A DNA stretch of 64,000 nucleotides from Streptomyces sp. NBC_01471 (GCF_041438865.1 NZ_CP109450.1:4795001-4859000); one strand, 5' to 3'. Numbered from the stretch's first letter, positions 1-8,513 are shown. Numbers and translations are program-made. Notes: generated by a model from the sequence alone, not told the origin.

Positions 1-1670
1 CAGAGCGAGTAGGGCAGGTAGCACAGGGCCGCGAGGACGATCGCGCCCCAGCCGAGCAGGGCCGGCCTGCGGTACCACGCGTCGTCGCCCTCGGCCGGTG
101 CCTCCGGGGCGTCCGGCGACTCCGTTCCGTAGACGAGACCGGCCAGTTCGGTCTCCGGCTTGGGCGCGGTGAAGAGCGTGACGAGGACCATGACGACCGC
201 GCCCGCGACGAAGCCGACGATCGCCGAGACGAAGTTGGCGCCCTGGTCGGTCGGGATGTCGATGATGCCCTGCTTGTAGATCCAGAAGTAGTTGATCATC
301 GCGGCGCTGGTTCCGGCGAGCAGACCCCACACACCGGACTTCATCGAGGCGCGCTTCCAGAACATACCGATGATGAAGACCACGAACAGCGGGACGTTGA
401 AGAAGGAGAAGAGCGTCTGGAGGTAGCTCATGATGTTGGAGAAGCTGGCGGCGATGAAGGCGGTGCCGATGGAGGCCAGCACGCCGATCGCCGTGATCAG
501 CCGGCCGAAGCGCAGGTAGTACGCGTCGGGCTTGTCCTTCTTCACGTACCGCGCCCAGATGTCCGTCGTGAAGACGGTGTTGAACGAGGAGACGTTGGCG
601 GCCATACCGGCCATGAAGGCGGCCAGCAGGCCGGTCACCGCGATGCCGAGCACACCGTTGGGCAGCAGCTCCTGCATCAGCAGCGGGATCGCGTCGTTGT
701 ACGTGAGGTCCGAGCCGGGCGTGCCGATCTTCGGGGCGATGACGGCGGCGACCAGGCCGGGGATCATCACGAGGAAGACGATGAACATCTTCGGGAAGGC
801 GGCGATCAGCGGGGTGCGCTGGGCGGCCGAGAGGTTCTTCGCGGAGAGCGCGCGCTGCACCTCGGCGAAGTTCGTCGTCCAGTAGCCGAAGGAGAGCACG
901 AAGCCCAGGCCCAGGATGATCGTCAGCCAGTTCGCGCCGAGCGGGTTCGCGTGGCCGATCGAGGTACCGCCCCAGGCGGTCATGAAGTCATGGCCGTGGC
1001 TCTTGGTCAGGGTGTTGGACAGGCCGTCCCAGCCGCCGACCCGCTTGAGGCCGAGGATGGTGAGCGGGATCAGCGCGGCCAGGATGACGAAGAACTGCAG
1101 CACTTCGTTGTAGATCGCCGACGAGAGGCCGCCGATGGTGATGTATACGAGGACGAAGAGGCCCGCGACGACGATCGCGACCCACTGCGGCCAGCCGAGG
1201 AGCGCCTCCACGACGATCGACAGGGCGTAGAGGTTCACGCCCGCGATCAGGACCGCCGAGAAGGCGAAGAGTATGGAGCTCAGCAGGTGCGCCGACTTGT
1301 CGAAGCGGTGCAGCAGGAACTCCGGTACGGAGCGCACCTTCGACTTGTAGTAGAAGGGCATCATCACCAGGCCGAGGAAGACCATGGCGGGGATGGCGCC
1401 GACCCAGTACCAGTGGACGACGGCCACACCGTACTGCGCGCCGGTCGCCGCCATGCCCAGGATCTCGGTGGCGCCGAGGTTGGCGGCGACGAACGCCAGG
1501 CCGGTGACCCAGGCCGGCAGTGAACGGCCGGAGAGAAAGAAGTCGAGGCTCGTCTTCACGCTCGCTCTGGCAGCGAACCCGATGCCCAGAACCACGATGA
1601 AGTAGATCGCCAGAATGGTGTAGTCGAGCCCGTTCGTGGGGAGCCGGAGTCCGGCAGCCAGGTATTGCAT
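1..1670 (-). CDS. Sodium:solute symporter (SSS family), partial
   Basis: Reading leftward from ATG at 1670 gives about 556 residues without a stop, so the 3' end lies beyond the left edge. The protein is a chain of hydrophobic membrane helices and carries SSS family signatures: FLSGRSLPAW near residue 47, and a GGLSSAIYNEVLQFF segment near residue 180. The family couples Na+ to uptake of sugars, amino acids or similar solutes across the cytoplasmic membrane. It is divergent from galT across 229 bp full of repeated operator-like sequences. That makes galactose or a galactoside the obvious substrate guess, but this rests on context only. There is only a weak purine-rich stretch (GAAGCGAG) upstream of the ATG. 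Confidence 0.9.
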   Translation of the reverse strand, partial: MQYLAAGLRLPTNGLDYTILAIYFIVVLGIGFAARASVKTSLDFFLSGRSLPAWVTGLAFVAANLGATEILGMAATGAQYGVAVVHWYWVGAIPAMVFLGLVMMPFYYKSKVRSVPEFLLHRFDKSAHLLSSILFAFSAVLIAGVNLYALSIVVEALLGWPQWVAIVVAGLFVLVYITIGGLSSAIYNEVLQFFVILAALIPLTILGLKRVGGWDGLSNTLTKSHGHDFMTAWGGTSIGHANPLGANWLTIILGLGFVLSFGYWTTNFAEVQRALSAKNLSAAQRTPLIAAFPKMFIVFLVMIPGLVAAVIAPKIGTPGSDLTYNDAIPLLMQELLPNGVLGIAVTGLLAAFMAGMAANVSSFNTVFTTDIWARYVKKDKPDAYYLRFGRLITAIGVLASIGTAFIAASFSNIMSYLQTLFSFFNVPLFVVFIIGMFWKRASMKSGVWGLLAGTSAAMINYFWIYKQGIIDIPTDQGANFVSAIVGFVAGAVVMVLVTLFTAPKPETELAGLVYGTESPDAPEAPAEGDDAWYRRPALLGWGAIVLAALCYLPYSL

Positions 1671-1899
1671 GAGTACTCGCTTCGTTGCCAGAACTTTTCC
1701 GCTGTGGAACCTACGCTCAGGTGTTCAAAAATTGAACACATGCCTGGTGTTCTTTGTTTGATTGTGATCGGGCTGGTTGGTATGTCCTGATGAAAGCGCT
1801 TGCTGCTTCTCCATTGACTGTTCTGTTGACTTGTGGTTTGTTGTGTGCGGTTCTGTTTGATGGGTATGTGACCGGTAGCAGTGGGCGAGGAGCGCCAGC
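1671..1899. promoter_or_regulatory. Divergent control region of symporter and gal operon
   Basis: This AT-richer stretch separates two divergent transcription units. Visible elements: an inverted repeat GTGTTCAA (1721-1728), spacer AAA, TTGAACAC (1732-1739); the word GGTGTTC twice (1720-1726 and 1745-1751); TTTGATTGTGAT (1757-1768); TTTGAT (1856-1861); TTGACT twice, 12 bp apart (1814-1819 and 1826-1831). TGTTTGAT-like words resemble DeoR-family operator boxes. As I recall, the Streptomyces galP1 operator was described as repeated hexamers of consensus TGTGAT, which occurs here at 1763-1768. I infer galactose-dependent control of both units. Confidence 0.6.
1793..1802. promoter_or_regulatory. 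LacI-type palindrome (AAGCGCTT core)
   Basis: The sequence TGAAAGCGCTTGCT contains the perfect palindrome AAGCGCTT (1794-1801) with the central CG typical of LacI-family operators in actinomycetes. It lies midway between the divergent symporter and galT genes. Which regulator binds is unknown; no lacI-type gene is in the window. Confidence 0.35.
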
Positions 1900-2985
1900 G
1901 TGAAGAAGACATCGACCCGTCTCGCCGACGGTCGTGAGCTGCTCTACTACGACGGCCGGGACGACATGGTCCGCGACGCCGTGGACCGGCGCCCTCTCGG
2001 CCCCGTCGCCACCGCGTCCGAGATCCGCACCGACCCACTGCTCGGCGACGCGGTCGCCATCTCCTCGCACCGCCAGGAGCGCACGTACCACCCGCCGGCC
2101 GACGAGTGCCCGCTCTGCCCCTCACGGGACGGACGGCTCAGCGAAATCCCGGACTCGGGCTACGACGTCGCCGTCTTCGAGAACCGCTTCCCCTCCCTCG
2201 CCGGTGACTCCGGCCGCTGCGAGGTCGTCTGCTTCACCTCCGACCACGACGCCTCGTTCGCCGACCTCACCCCCGACCAGGCCGCCCTGGTCCTGGAGGC
2301 ATGGACCGACAGGACCGCGGAGCTGGCCGAACTCCCTTCGGTCAAGCAGGTGTTCTGCTTCGAGAACCGCGGCGCCGAGATCGGCGTGACCCTCGGCCAC
2401 CCGCACGGCCAGATCTACGGCTACCCCTTCATCACCCCGCGCACCGCGCTGATGCTGCGCTCCGCCGACGCGTTCCAGGAGAGCAGCGGCGGCCGGAACC
2501 TCTTCGACGAGACGGTCGCACGCGAAGTGGCCGACGGCTCCCGGGTGGTGCTGGAGGGCGCGCACTGGGTCGCGTTCGTCCCGTACGCCGCGCACTGGCC
2601 GTACGAAGTGCACCTCTACCCGAAGCAGCGCGTGCCCGACCTGCGTTTCCTCGGCGACGAGGCGCGCACACAGTTCCCACAGATGTATCTGGAACTGTTG
2701 AGGCGCTTCGACCGGATCTTCGACGGGCCGGACGGCGGGAAGGAAGGGGCGGGCGAGCCCCCGACCCCGTACATCTCCGCCATCCACCAGGCACCCTTCG
2801 GCGAGCTGGAGGGATACGGCATCAACCGGGACGAGTTCGCCCTGCATCTTGAGCTTTTCACCATTCGCCGCACTTCGGGCAAGCTGAAGTTCCTCGCGGG
2901 TTCCGAGTCGGGCATGAACGTCTTCGTGAACGACGTGCCGCCGGAGACCGCGGCCGAGCGACTGCGAGAGGTAGCGAGCAAGTGA
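1900..2985 (+). CDS. galT: Galactose-1-phosphate uridylyltransferase
   Basis: Cytoplasmic Leloir-pathway enzyme that exchanges galactose-1-phosphate and UDP-glucose for UDP-galactose and glucose-1-phosphate. At 361 residues it is close to the family length (E. coli about 348). CPLCPS near residue 70 is the zinc-type Cys pair, and GHPHGQIYG near 166-174 holds the catalytic HPH motif whose second His forms the uridylyl intermediate. The GTG start at 1900 follows GCGAGGAGC. It is the first gene of galTEK; its TGA overlaps the galE GTG by 4 bp, indicating translational coupling. Regulation is probably through the repeats at 1720-1861. Confidence 0.96.
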   Translation: MKKTSTRLADGRELLYYDGRDDMVRDAVDRRPLGPVATASEIRTDPLLGDAVAISSHRQERTYHPPADECPLCPSRDGRLSEIPDSGYDVAVFENRFPSLAGDSGRCEVVCFTSDHDASFADLTPDQAALVLEAWTDRTAELAELPSVKQVFCFENRGAEIGVTLGHPHGQIYGYPFITPRTALMLRSADAFQESSGGRNLFDETVAREVADGSRVVLEGAHWVAFVPYAAHWPYEVHLYPKQRVPDLRFLGDEARTQFPQMYLELLRRFDRIFDGPDGGKEGAGEPPTPYISAIHQAPFGELEGYGINRDEFALHLELFTIRRTSGKLKFLAGSESGMNVFVNDVPPETAAERLREVASK

Positions 2986-3971
2986 GCAAGAAGTATCTGG
3001 TCACCGGTGGCGCGGGATACGTCGGCAGTGTCGTCGCCGCCCACCTCCTGGAGGCCGGTCACGAGGTGACCGTGCTCGACGACCTCTCGACCGGCTTCCG
3101 GGCGTCCGTCCCCGAGGGCGCCGCGTTCATCGAGGGCCGCATCCAGGACGCCGCCCGGTGGCTCGATCCCTCGTACGACGGGGTACTGCACTTCGCCGCG
3201 TCCTCCCAGGTCGGCGAGTCGGTCGTCAACCCCGAGAAGTACTGGCTGAACAACGTCGGCGGCACCACCGCGCTGCTCGCCGCGATGCGCTCCGCCGGCG
3301 TCCGCACGCTGGTGTTCTCCTCCACGGCCGCGACCTACGGCGAGCCGGAGACCGTACCGATCAGGGAGAGCGCCCCCACCGCGCCGACCAACCCGTACGG
3401 CGCCACCAAGCTGGCCGTCGACCACATGATCAGCGGCGAGTGCGCGGCGCACGGACTGGCCGCGGCCAGCCTCCGTTACTTCAACGTCGCGGGTGCCTAC
3501 AAGACGTACGGCGAGCGCCACGACCCCGAGTCGCACCTCATCCCGCTGGTCCTCCAGGTCGCGCAGGGCCGCCGGGACGCCATCTCGGTGTACGGCGACG
3601 ACTACCCCACCCCGGACGGCACCTGCGTCCGCGACTACATCCATGTCGCGGACCTCGCCGACGCGCACCTGCTCGCCCTGGACGCCGCCGCGTCCGGCGA
3701 GCACCTGATCTGCAACCTCGGCAACGGCAGCGGGTTCTCGGTCCGCGAGGTCATCGAGACCGTACGCAAGGTAACCGGCCACCCGGTCCCCGAGCAGGCC
3801 GCGGGGCGCCGCGCGGGCGACCCGGCCGTGCTCGTCGCCTCCGCCGACACCGCACGCGAGCGGCTCGGCTGGACCCCCTCGCGCTCCGATCTGGCCGGGA
3901 TCGTCTCCGACGCCTGGGCCTTCGCGCAGAACATCCAGGACGCTGCCGGACCCACACAGGGGAGTTGCTGA
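2982..3971 (+). CDS. galE: UDP-glucose 4-epimerase
   Basis: Interconverts UDP-galactose and UDP-glucose using bound NAD. The extended SDR features are complete: the Rossmann glycine motif GGAGYVGS at residues 8-15, the Ser-containing SSTAATYGEPE segment, and YGATK (Tyr139, Lys143), the catalytic YxxxK. At 329 residues the length is normal for a bacterial GalE. The GTG start overlaps the galT stop (GTGA), and galK begins 3 bp after its stop, so the three genes form one operon in the order T-E-K usual for Streptomyces. Confidence 0.96.
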   Translation: MSKKYLVTGGAGYVGSVVAAHLLEAGHEVTVLDDLSTGFRASVPEGAAFIEGRIQDAARWLDPSYDGVLHFAASSQVGESVVNPEKYWLNNVGGTTALLAAMRSAGVRTLVFSSTAATYGEPETVPIRESAPTAPTNPYGATKLAVDHMISGECAAHGLAAASLRYFNVAGAYKTYGERHDPESHLIPLVLQVAQGRRDAISVYGDDYPTPDGTCVRDYIHVADLADAHLLALDAAASGEHLICNLGNGSGFSVREVIETVRKVTGHPVPEQAAGRRAGDPAVLVASADTARERLGWTPSRSDLAGIVSDAWAFAQNIQDAAGPTQGSC

Positions 3972-3974
3972 GGA

Positions 3975-5105
3975 ATGAGCTTCGAGGAGCTGTACGGCCG
4001 GGCCCCCGAGGGCACCTGGGCCGCACCGGGCCGGGTCAATCTCATCGGTGAGTACACCGACTTCAACGACGGCTTCGTCATGCCGCTCGCCCTGCCGCAC
4101 ACCGCCGTCGCCCAGGTCTCCCGGCGCACCGACGGCGTCCTGCGGCTGTACTCGGCGGACATCGAGGGCGGCGTCGTCCAGCTCCGCACCGACGAGCTCG
4201 AACCGCTCGCCAACACCAGCTGGGCGGCCTACCCGGCGGGCGTCGTCTGGGCGCTGCGCGAGGCGGGCCATCCGGTGACCGGCGCCGACATCCACCTCAG
4301 CTCCACGGTCCCCACGGGTGCCGGACTCTCCTCGTCCGCCGCCCTGGAGGTCGTCACCGCGCTCGCCCTCAACGACCTGTTCGAACTGGGCCTGGACTGC
4401 AACCAGTTGGCGCTGATCGCGCAGCGCGCCGAGAACGCGTTCGTCGGGGTGCCCTGCGGCGTCATGGACCAGACGGCGTCGGCCTGCTGCGCCGAAGGCC
4501 ACGCGCTGCACCTCGACTGCCGGGACCACTCGATACGGCAGGTCCCCTTCGACCTGGCCGCCCAGGGGCTGCGGCTGCTCGTCGTGGACACCAGGGTCAA
4601 GCACGCCCTGGGCGACGGCGCGTACGCCGAGCGGCGCGCGGGCTGCGAGGAGGGCGCCCGGATCCTCGGCGTCCGCGCGCTGCGCGACGTGCCGTACGGG
4701 CAACTGCCCGACGCGCTGGCGCAGCTCACCGACCCGACGGTGCGCGGCTACGTCCGCCACGTCGTCTCCGACAACGACCGGGTGGCACGGACGGTCGCGC
4801 TGCTCGACGCGGGCGACGTACGCGGTGTCGGGCCGATCCTCACCGACGGCCACGCCTCGCTCCGTGACGACCTGCTGGTCTCCTGCGACGAGCTGGACCT
4901 CGTGGTGGCCTCGGCGAACGCGGGTGGCGCGCTGGGTGCGCGGATGACCGGCGGCGGGTTCGGCGGATCGGCGATCGTGCTGGTCGAGGAGGTGCACGCG
5001 GAGGCGGTGTCCAAGGCCGTGACGGAGGCCTTCGCCGTGGCCGGGCACACGGCGCCGCGGATCTTCACGGCCACGGCCTCGGCGGGGGCACGCCGCCTGG
5101 CCTGA
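3975..5105 (+). CDS. galK: Galactokinase
   Basis: Phosphorylates galactose at C1 with ATP, the first step of the Leloir pathway. GHMP kinase hallmarks are present: the galactose-binding signature GRVNLIGEYTDFND near residues 19-32, the ATP loop PTGAGLSSSAA near 113-123, and the C-terminal GGGFGGSAI motif. At 376 residues it is full length. It starts with ATG 3 bp after the galE stop, preceded by GTTGCTGAGGA, and is the last gene of the operon. Confidence 0.96.
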   Translation: MSFEELYGRAPEGTWAAPGRVNLIGEYTDFNDGFVMPLALPHTAVAQVSRRTDGVLRLYSADIEGGVVQLRTDELEPLANTSWAAYPAGVVWALREAGHPVTGADIHLSSTVPTGAGLSSSAALEVVTALALNDLFELGLDCNQLALIAQRAENAFVGVPCGVMDQTASACCAEGHALHLDCRDHSIRQVPFDLAAQGLRLLVVDTRVKHALGDGAYAERRAGCEEGARILGVRALRDVPYGQLPDALAQLTDPTVRGYVRHVVSDNDRVARTVALLDAGDVRGVGPILTDGHASLRDDLLVSCDELDLVVASANAGGALGARMTGGGFGGSAIVLVEEVHAEAVSKAVTEAFAVAGHTAPRIFTATASAGARRLA

Positions 5106-5119
5106 GAGCCGTGCGGGGA

Positions 5120-5142
5120 GTCCCGGGGGAGCCCTCCGGGAC
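5120..5142 (+). terminator. Hairpin downstream of galK
   Basis: GTCCCGG (5120-5126) pairs with CCGGGAC (5136-5142) around a 9-nt loop, 15 bp after the galK stop. There is no T-run, as is usual for Streptomyces terminators. It is a plausible end of the gal transcript. Confidence 0.45.
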
Positions 5143-5253
5143 GCCCGGCACCGGCTGAGCGGTGTTCCGCAATCACCGGACGAGCCCCTTGTACGCCCGT
5201 ACGCTGAATCAGAGCCACCGGTGGGGGCCGGTGCGCGGGCGTGGGGGGTTCCT

Positions 5254-6027
5254 GTGGGTCATATCCGTGTTCTTGTCGTCGACGACCACCGCATCTTCGC
5301 CGAGTCGCTCGCCGCGGCCCTCGCCGCCGAACCCGACGTGGAGGTCAAGGCCGCGGGCAGCGCACCGGCCGCGCTGCGCTGCCTGGACCGGGCCGCCGCG
5401 GAGGGGCGCGCGTTCGGCGTGCTCCTCGTCGACGCCGACCTCGGTGTCGCCGCGGGGTGGGGCGCCCGCCCGGCCGCCGCCCCCGGCGACGAGGAGAGCG
5501 CCCCGGTGGACGGCATCTCGCTGGCGGCCGCGGTGCGCGCGGCCCGGCCCGGGCTCCGGACCGTCGTCCTCGCGGCGCGGGACGACCCGCGCCGGGCCGC
5601 GCTGGCCCTGCGGACCGGGGCGTCGGGGTGGGTCGCCAAGGACTGTTCGCTGCAACGCCTGCTCGCGGTGGTCCGGGGCGTCCTGCGGGACGAGACGCAT
5701 CTGCCGCCCGCCCTGCTCACCGGCGTCCTGCGGGAGCTGACCACGGCCCACCGGAACCGCTCCGAGGGCGAGCTGCTGGTCGAGGCCCTGACACCCAGGG
5801 AGCGCGAGGTGCTGCGGTGCATGGTCGCGGGCCTGGGGCGCAAGGCGGTGGCGGAGCGCCTCTTCCTCTCCCCGCACACCGTCCGTACGCACATGCAGAA
5901 CGTGCTGGGCAAGCTCGGCGTCCACTCCACGCTGGCCGCGGTCGCCCTGGCGAGACGCGCGGGTGTCGGTCCGGCGGAGCTGAGGCCCTTAGGGGATGTT
6001 GTCGAACGGGGCGGTCAACTGGCGTAG
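5254..6027 (+). CDS. Atypical LuxR/NarL-type response regulator (orphan)
   Basis: N-terminal receiver-like domain (RVLVVDDHRIFAESLA) and C-terminal LuxR helix-turn-helix (LTPREREVLRCMVAG through TVRTHMQNVLGKLG), about 257 residues from the GTG at 5254, which follows GGGGGG by about 5 nt. An upstream in-frame GTG at 5221 would add 11 residues. The receiver keeps the acidic pair, an aspartate in LLVDADL and the VAKD lysine. It has a roughly 20-residue Gly/Ala/Pro-rich insertion after the phosphoacceptor strand, and Ala where the conserved Thr/Ser is expected (VVLAAR). No kinase gene is adjacent. It may work without classical phosphorylation. Its 3' end overlaps the convergent marR gene by 39 bp. 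Confidence 0.85.
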   Translation: MGHIRVLVVDDHRIFAESLAAALAAEPDVEVKAAGSAPAALRCLDRAAAEGRAFGVLLVDADLGVAAGWGARPAAAPGDEESAPVDGISLAAAVRAARPGLRTVVLAARDDPRRAALALRTGASGWVAKDCSLQRLLAVVRGVLRDETHLPPALLTGVLRELTTAHRNRSEGELLVEALTPREREVLRCMVAGLGRKAVAERLFLSPHTVRTHMQNVLGKLGVHSTLAAVALARRAGVGPAELRPLGDVVERGGQLA

Positions 6028-6483
6028 CAGGCTGGCCAGTTCACCCCGCTGCGTACGGGAGAGCTCGGCCAGCAGGGCGCGCTCCTGGGCGAGCAGCCCG
6101 GCCAGCGCCTGGTCGGCCCGGTCGCGCCCCTCGTCGGTCAGCCGGACCAGCACCCCGCGCCGGTCGCTGGGGTCGGGCAGCCGCTCGACGAGCCCCTTGG
6201 TGGCGAGCCGGTCGATGCGGTTGGTCATGGTGCCCGACGTGACCAGGGTCTGGGTGAGCAACTGCCCGGGGGAGAGCTGGTACGGGTCGCCCGCGCGGCG
6301 CAGCGACGTCAGGACGTCGAACTCCCACGGCTCCAGACTGTGCTCGGAGAACGCGATCCGGCGGGCGCGGTCGAGATGGCGCGCCAGCCTGGACACCCGG
6401 CTCAGGACCTCAAGTGGTTCCACGTCGAGGTCGGGGCGCTCTCGGCGCCATGCAGCGACCAGCCGGTCGACCTCATCCTCCAT
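5989..6483 (-). CDS. MarR-family transcriptional regulator
   Basis: 164 residues from ATG at 6483. The winged helix-turn-helix is seen in LTQTLVTSGTMTNRIDRLATKG followed by the wing LPDPSDRRGVLVRLTDEGR, and flanking helices would form the dimer. The family represses its own gene and a neighbour and is released by small ligands or oxidants. It is divergent from the methyltransferase gene, with a MarR-like palindrome at 6548-6563 between them, which makes that gene the likely target. No strong ribosome-binding site precedes the ATG. GTG and TTG codons further upstream are alternatives but would extend into the operator. Confidence 0.88.
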   Translation of the reverse strand: MEDEVDRLVAAWRRERPDLDVEPLEVLSRVSRLARHLDRARRIAFSEHSLEPWEFDVLTSLRRAGDPYQLSPGQLLTQTLVTSGTMTNRIDRLATKGLVERLPDPSDRRGVLVRLTDEGRDRADQALAGLLAQERALLAELSRTQRGELASLLRQLTAPFDNIP

Positions 6484-6529
6484 GTGGATCAGTGTAGAGG
6501 GTCTGTCGACATGAAGTCTCTTGGCATCA

Positions 6530-6563
6530 ACTATCTTGGTGACGACTATCTTGACATCGAGAG
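6530..6563. promoter_or_regulatory. Candidate MarR operator between marR and methyltransferase
   Basis: ATCTTGACATCGAGAG (6548-6563) is an imperfect palindrome of the ATCTTGATATCAAGAT type seen next to many actinobacterial marR genes. The word ACTATCTTG occurs twice (6530-6538 and 6545-6553), 15 bp apart, suggesting two adjacent dimer sites. It covers the divergent promoters of 6483(-) and 6587(+). Confidence 0.55.
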
Positions 6564-6586
6564 ATTTTCCGGGGAATGCTGACTCC

Positions 6587-7372
6587 ATGACCGCACCCAC
6601 CTGGGATCCGCAGCAGTACCTGCGCCACGCGGACCACCGCACCCGCCCCTTCCGCGACCTCATCAGCCGTATCTCCGGCACCCCGGCCACCATCGCCGAC
6701 CTCGGCTGCGGCGCCGGGAACGTCACGGCCCTGCTCGCCGGACGCTGGCCGCACGCCCGCATCACCGGCTTCGACAACTCCCCGCAGATGCTGGAGCAGG
6801 CCCGGCGGTACGCGGGCCCCCGGCTGGACTTCGCCCACGCCGACGCCGCCACCTGGACCCCCGCCGAGCCGTACGACCTGCTCGTCTCCAACGCCCTGCT
6901 CCAGTGGGTCCCCGGCCACGCGGACCGCTTCCCCGCCTGGCTGGACGCCCTCGCCCCCGGCGGTACCTTCGCCTTCCAGGTGCCCGGCAACTTCACCGCG
7001 CCCAGCCACACCCTTCTCGCCGCACTCCGCGAATCCCCGCGCTGGAAGTCCCGGCTCTCCGGCACCGGCGACCGCACCGGAGCCGTCCTGGAACCCGCCG
7101 CATACCTCTCCCGCCTCACGGACCTCGGCTGCACCACGCATGTCTGGGAGACCACCTACCTCCAGCTCCTCACCGGCGAGGACCCCGTCCTCGACTGGGT
7201 CAAGGGCACCGCCCTGCGCCCGGTCCTCACCGCGCTCGCCGACGACGAGGAGGCCACAGCCGCCTTCCTCGCCGAATACCGCGACCTGCTCCGCGAGGCG
7301 TACCCGCCGGGCCCGCACGGCACGGTCTTCCCGTTCCGCCGCATCTTCGCCGTGGCCCGCAGGGAGAAGTGA
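6587..7372 (+). CDS. tam: Trans-aconitate 2-methyltransferase-like SAM methyltransferase
   Basis: 261 residues from ATG at 6587. The N-terminal TWDPQQYLRHADHRTRPFRDL is typical of Tam. Motif I is IADLGCGAGNVTALLA with the GxGxG SAM loop, followed by an acidic motif in FDNSPQML. SNALLQWVPGH and FQVPGNFTAPSH are also characteristic of the Tam subfamily. Tam O-methylates trans-aconitate, an inhibitor formed from aconitase substrate, in the cytoplasm. The start was chosen after GGGGAATGC because upstream ATG-like codons lie inside the operator. The next gene begins on the last base of its TGA, and the divergent MarR protein probably controls both. Confidence 0.85.
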   Translation: MTAPTWDPQQYLRHADHRTRPFRDLISRISGTPATIADLGCGAGNVTALLAGRWPHARITGFDNSPQMLEQARRYAGPRLDFAHADAATWTPAEPYDLLVSNALLQWVPGHADRFPAWLDALAPGGTFAFQVPGNFTAPSHTLLAALRESPRWKSRLSGTGDRTGAVLEPAAYLSRLTDLGCTTHVWETTYLQLLTGEDPVLDWVKGTALRPVLTALADDEEATAAFLAEYRDLLREAYPPGPHGTVFPFRRIFAVARREK

Positions 7373-7740
7373 TGCTCGCCGCTTTCGACCACGTCCAGCT
7401 CGCCGCCCCGCCCGGCACCGAGGACGAGCTGCGCGCGTACTACACGGGAGTGCTCGGTATGACGGAGATCCCCAAGCCCCCGGCGCTCGCCGCCCGGGGA
7501 GGCTGCTGGTTCCAGTCGGGCCCGGTCCAGCTGCACCTCGGCATGGAAGAGGGCCACCGCCCCTCGGCGAAGGCCCACCCGGCCCTGCGCGTCACCGGCA
7601 TCGAGGCGTACGCGCGGCGGCTGGAGTCCCACGGCGCGAAGGTGACCTGGGACGCCGACCTGCCCGGCCACCGCCGCTTCTACTCCTGGGACCCGGCCGG
7701 AAACCGGATCGAGTTCCTGGAGCCGGTCAGAGAAACGTGA
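7372..7740 (+). CDS. VOC/glyoxalase-fold protein
   Basis: 122-residue single-domain vicinal-oxygen-chelate protein: two beta-alpha-beta-beta-beta units, with candidate metal ligands in FDHVQL (His), QLHLG (His) and RIEFLE (Glu). The metal and substrate are not predictable. Its ATG shares the last A of the methyltransferase TGA, so the two are co-translated. This pairing suggests modification or clearance of a small electrophile or carboxylate under MarR control. The 3' end overlaps the convergent Uma2 gene by 14 bp. Confidence 0.85.
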   Translation: MLAAFDHVQLAAPPGTEDELRAYYTGVLGMTEIPKPPALAARGGCWFQSGPVQLHLGMEEGHRPSAKAHPALRVTGIEAYARRLESHGAKVTWDADLPGHRRFYSWDPAGNRIEFLEPVRET

Positions 7741-8329
7741 GCGCGTCCAGCGTGATGTCGATGTCGATGTCGTACGGGACGCTCACCTTGAGCTGGTCGT
7801 GGTGGATGCCGGACAGGCCGTACGTCTTGGACAGCGGGTCGAGTTCGTAGACCCGCACGACGGGGTGCTGGTTGGCGCCGGCCATCTCGACGAGCCAGAA
7901 GTACGGGATACCGGCGGCCGCGTACTTGTGCGGCTTGGTGTCACGGTCGCGCGACTCGGAGTCCGGAGAGACGACCTCGACGGCGAGCAGCACATCGGCC
8001 GCCTGGAACCGGGTCTGGTCAAGGCCCGTCACCGCTTCGGCGCGGACGATGGAGATGTCGGGCTCGGGACCGTTGCGCGGGTCCAGCACCACGGTCATCT
8101 CGCGCCGGGCTTTCAGCTCCGGCGGTGCGGTGCGGCGCAGCCCAGTCATCAGCAGGTCGATCATCGTGCTGTGGAAATCCCGCTGGGGACTCACGAAAAC
8201 CAGGCTCCCGTCGATCAGCTCTGTGTGCGGCGGGAGATCAGGCAGCGTGAACAGGTCATCCACGGTGTAGCCGTCCTGCGGCGGCACCGGCCAGCGGCAG
8301 CTTGATCCGGCGATCGGCTCGGCGGTCAT
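7727..8329 (-). CDS. Uma2 family (PD-(D/E)XK-type) putative endonuclease
   Basis: 200 residues from ATG at 8329, which follows a strong GGGAGG; an ATG at 8341 is in frame but would put that GGGAGG inside the gene. The restriction-endonuclease-like core is visible: PEPDISIV supplies the acidic residue, AVEVVSPDSESRDRDTKPHKY supplies the E-x-V...K pattern, and AAGIPYFWLVE follows. Uma2/DUF820 proteins are numerous in Streptomyces and cyanobacteria, and their biological role is unsettled. The gene is monocistronic, convergent with and overlapping the VOC gene. Confidence 0.85.
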   Translation of the reverse strand: MTAEPIAGSSCRWPVPPQDGYTVDDLFTLPDLPPHTELIDGSLVFVSPQRDFHSTMIDLLMTGLRRTAPPELKARREMTVVLDPRNGPEPDISIVRAEAVTGLDQTRFQAADVLLAVEVVSPDSESRDRDTKPHKYAAAGIPYFWLVEMAGANQHPVVRVYELDPLSKTYGLSGIHHDQLKVSVPYDIDIDITLDALTFL

Positions 8330-8513
8330 GATTCCTCCCATACGGGGATTCTCGGCCTGCCCCCTCACGGTAGCGGCCGGAATACCGAAGCGTCATCACA
8401 ACGAGTGACACCAGGCCAGCCGGCGATGACCGGCCGAACCGGGCATGAACGCGGAGCCGGCCGTCGACCGGCCGGCAACGCCGCTTGCACAGGTGTCCGG
8501 GAGCGTGCGGGCG

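Noticed and set aside
2616..5048. 810-codon open frame antisense to galT-galE-galK
   Set aside because: High-GC shadow of real genes with complete motifs; composition is Arg/Gly/Asp-rich with no recognisable fold, and the frame crosses three genes.
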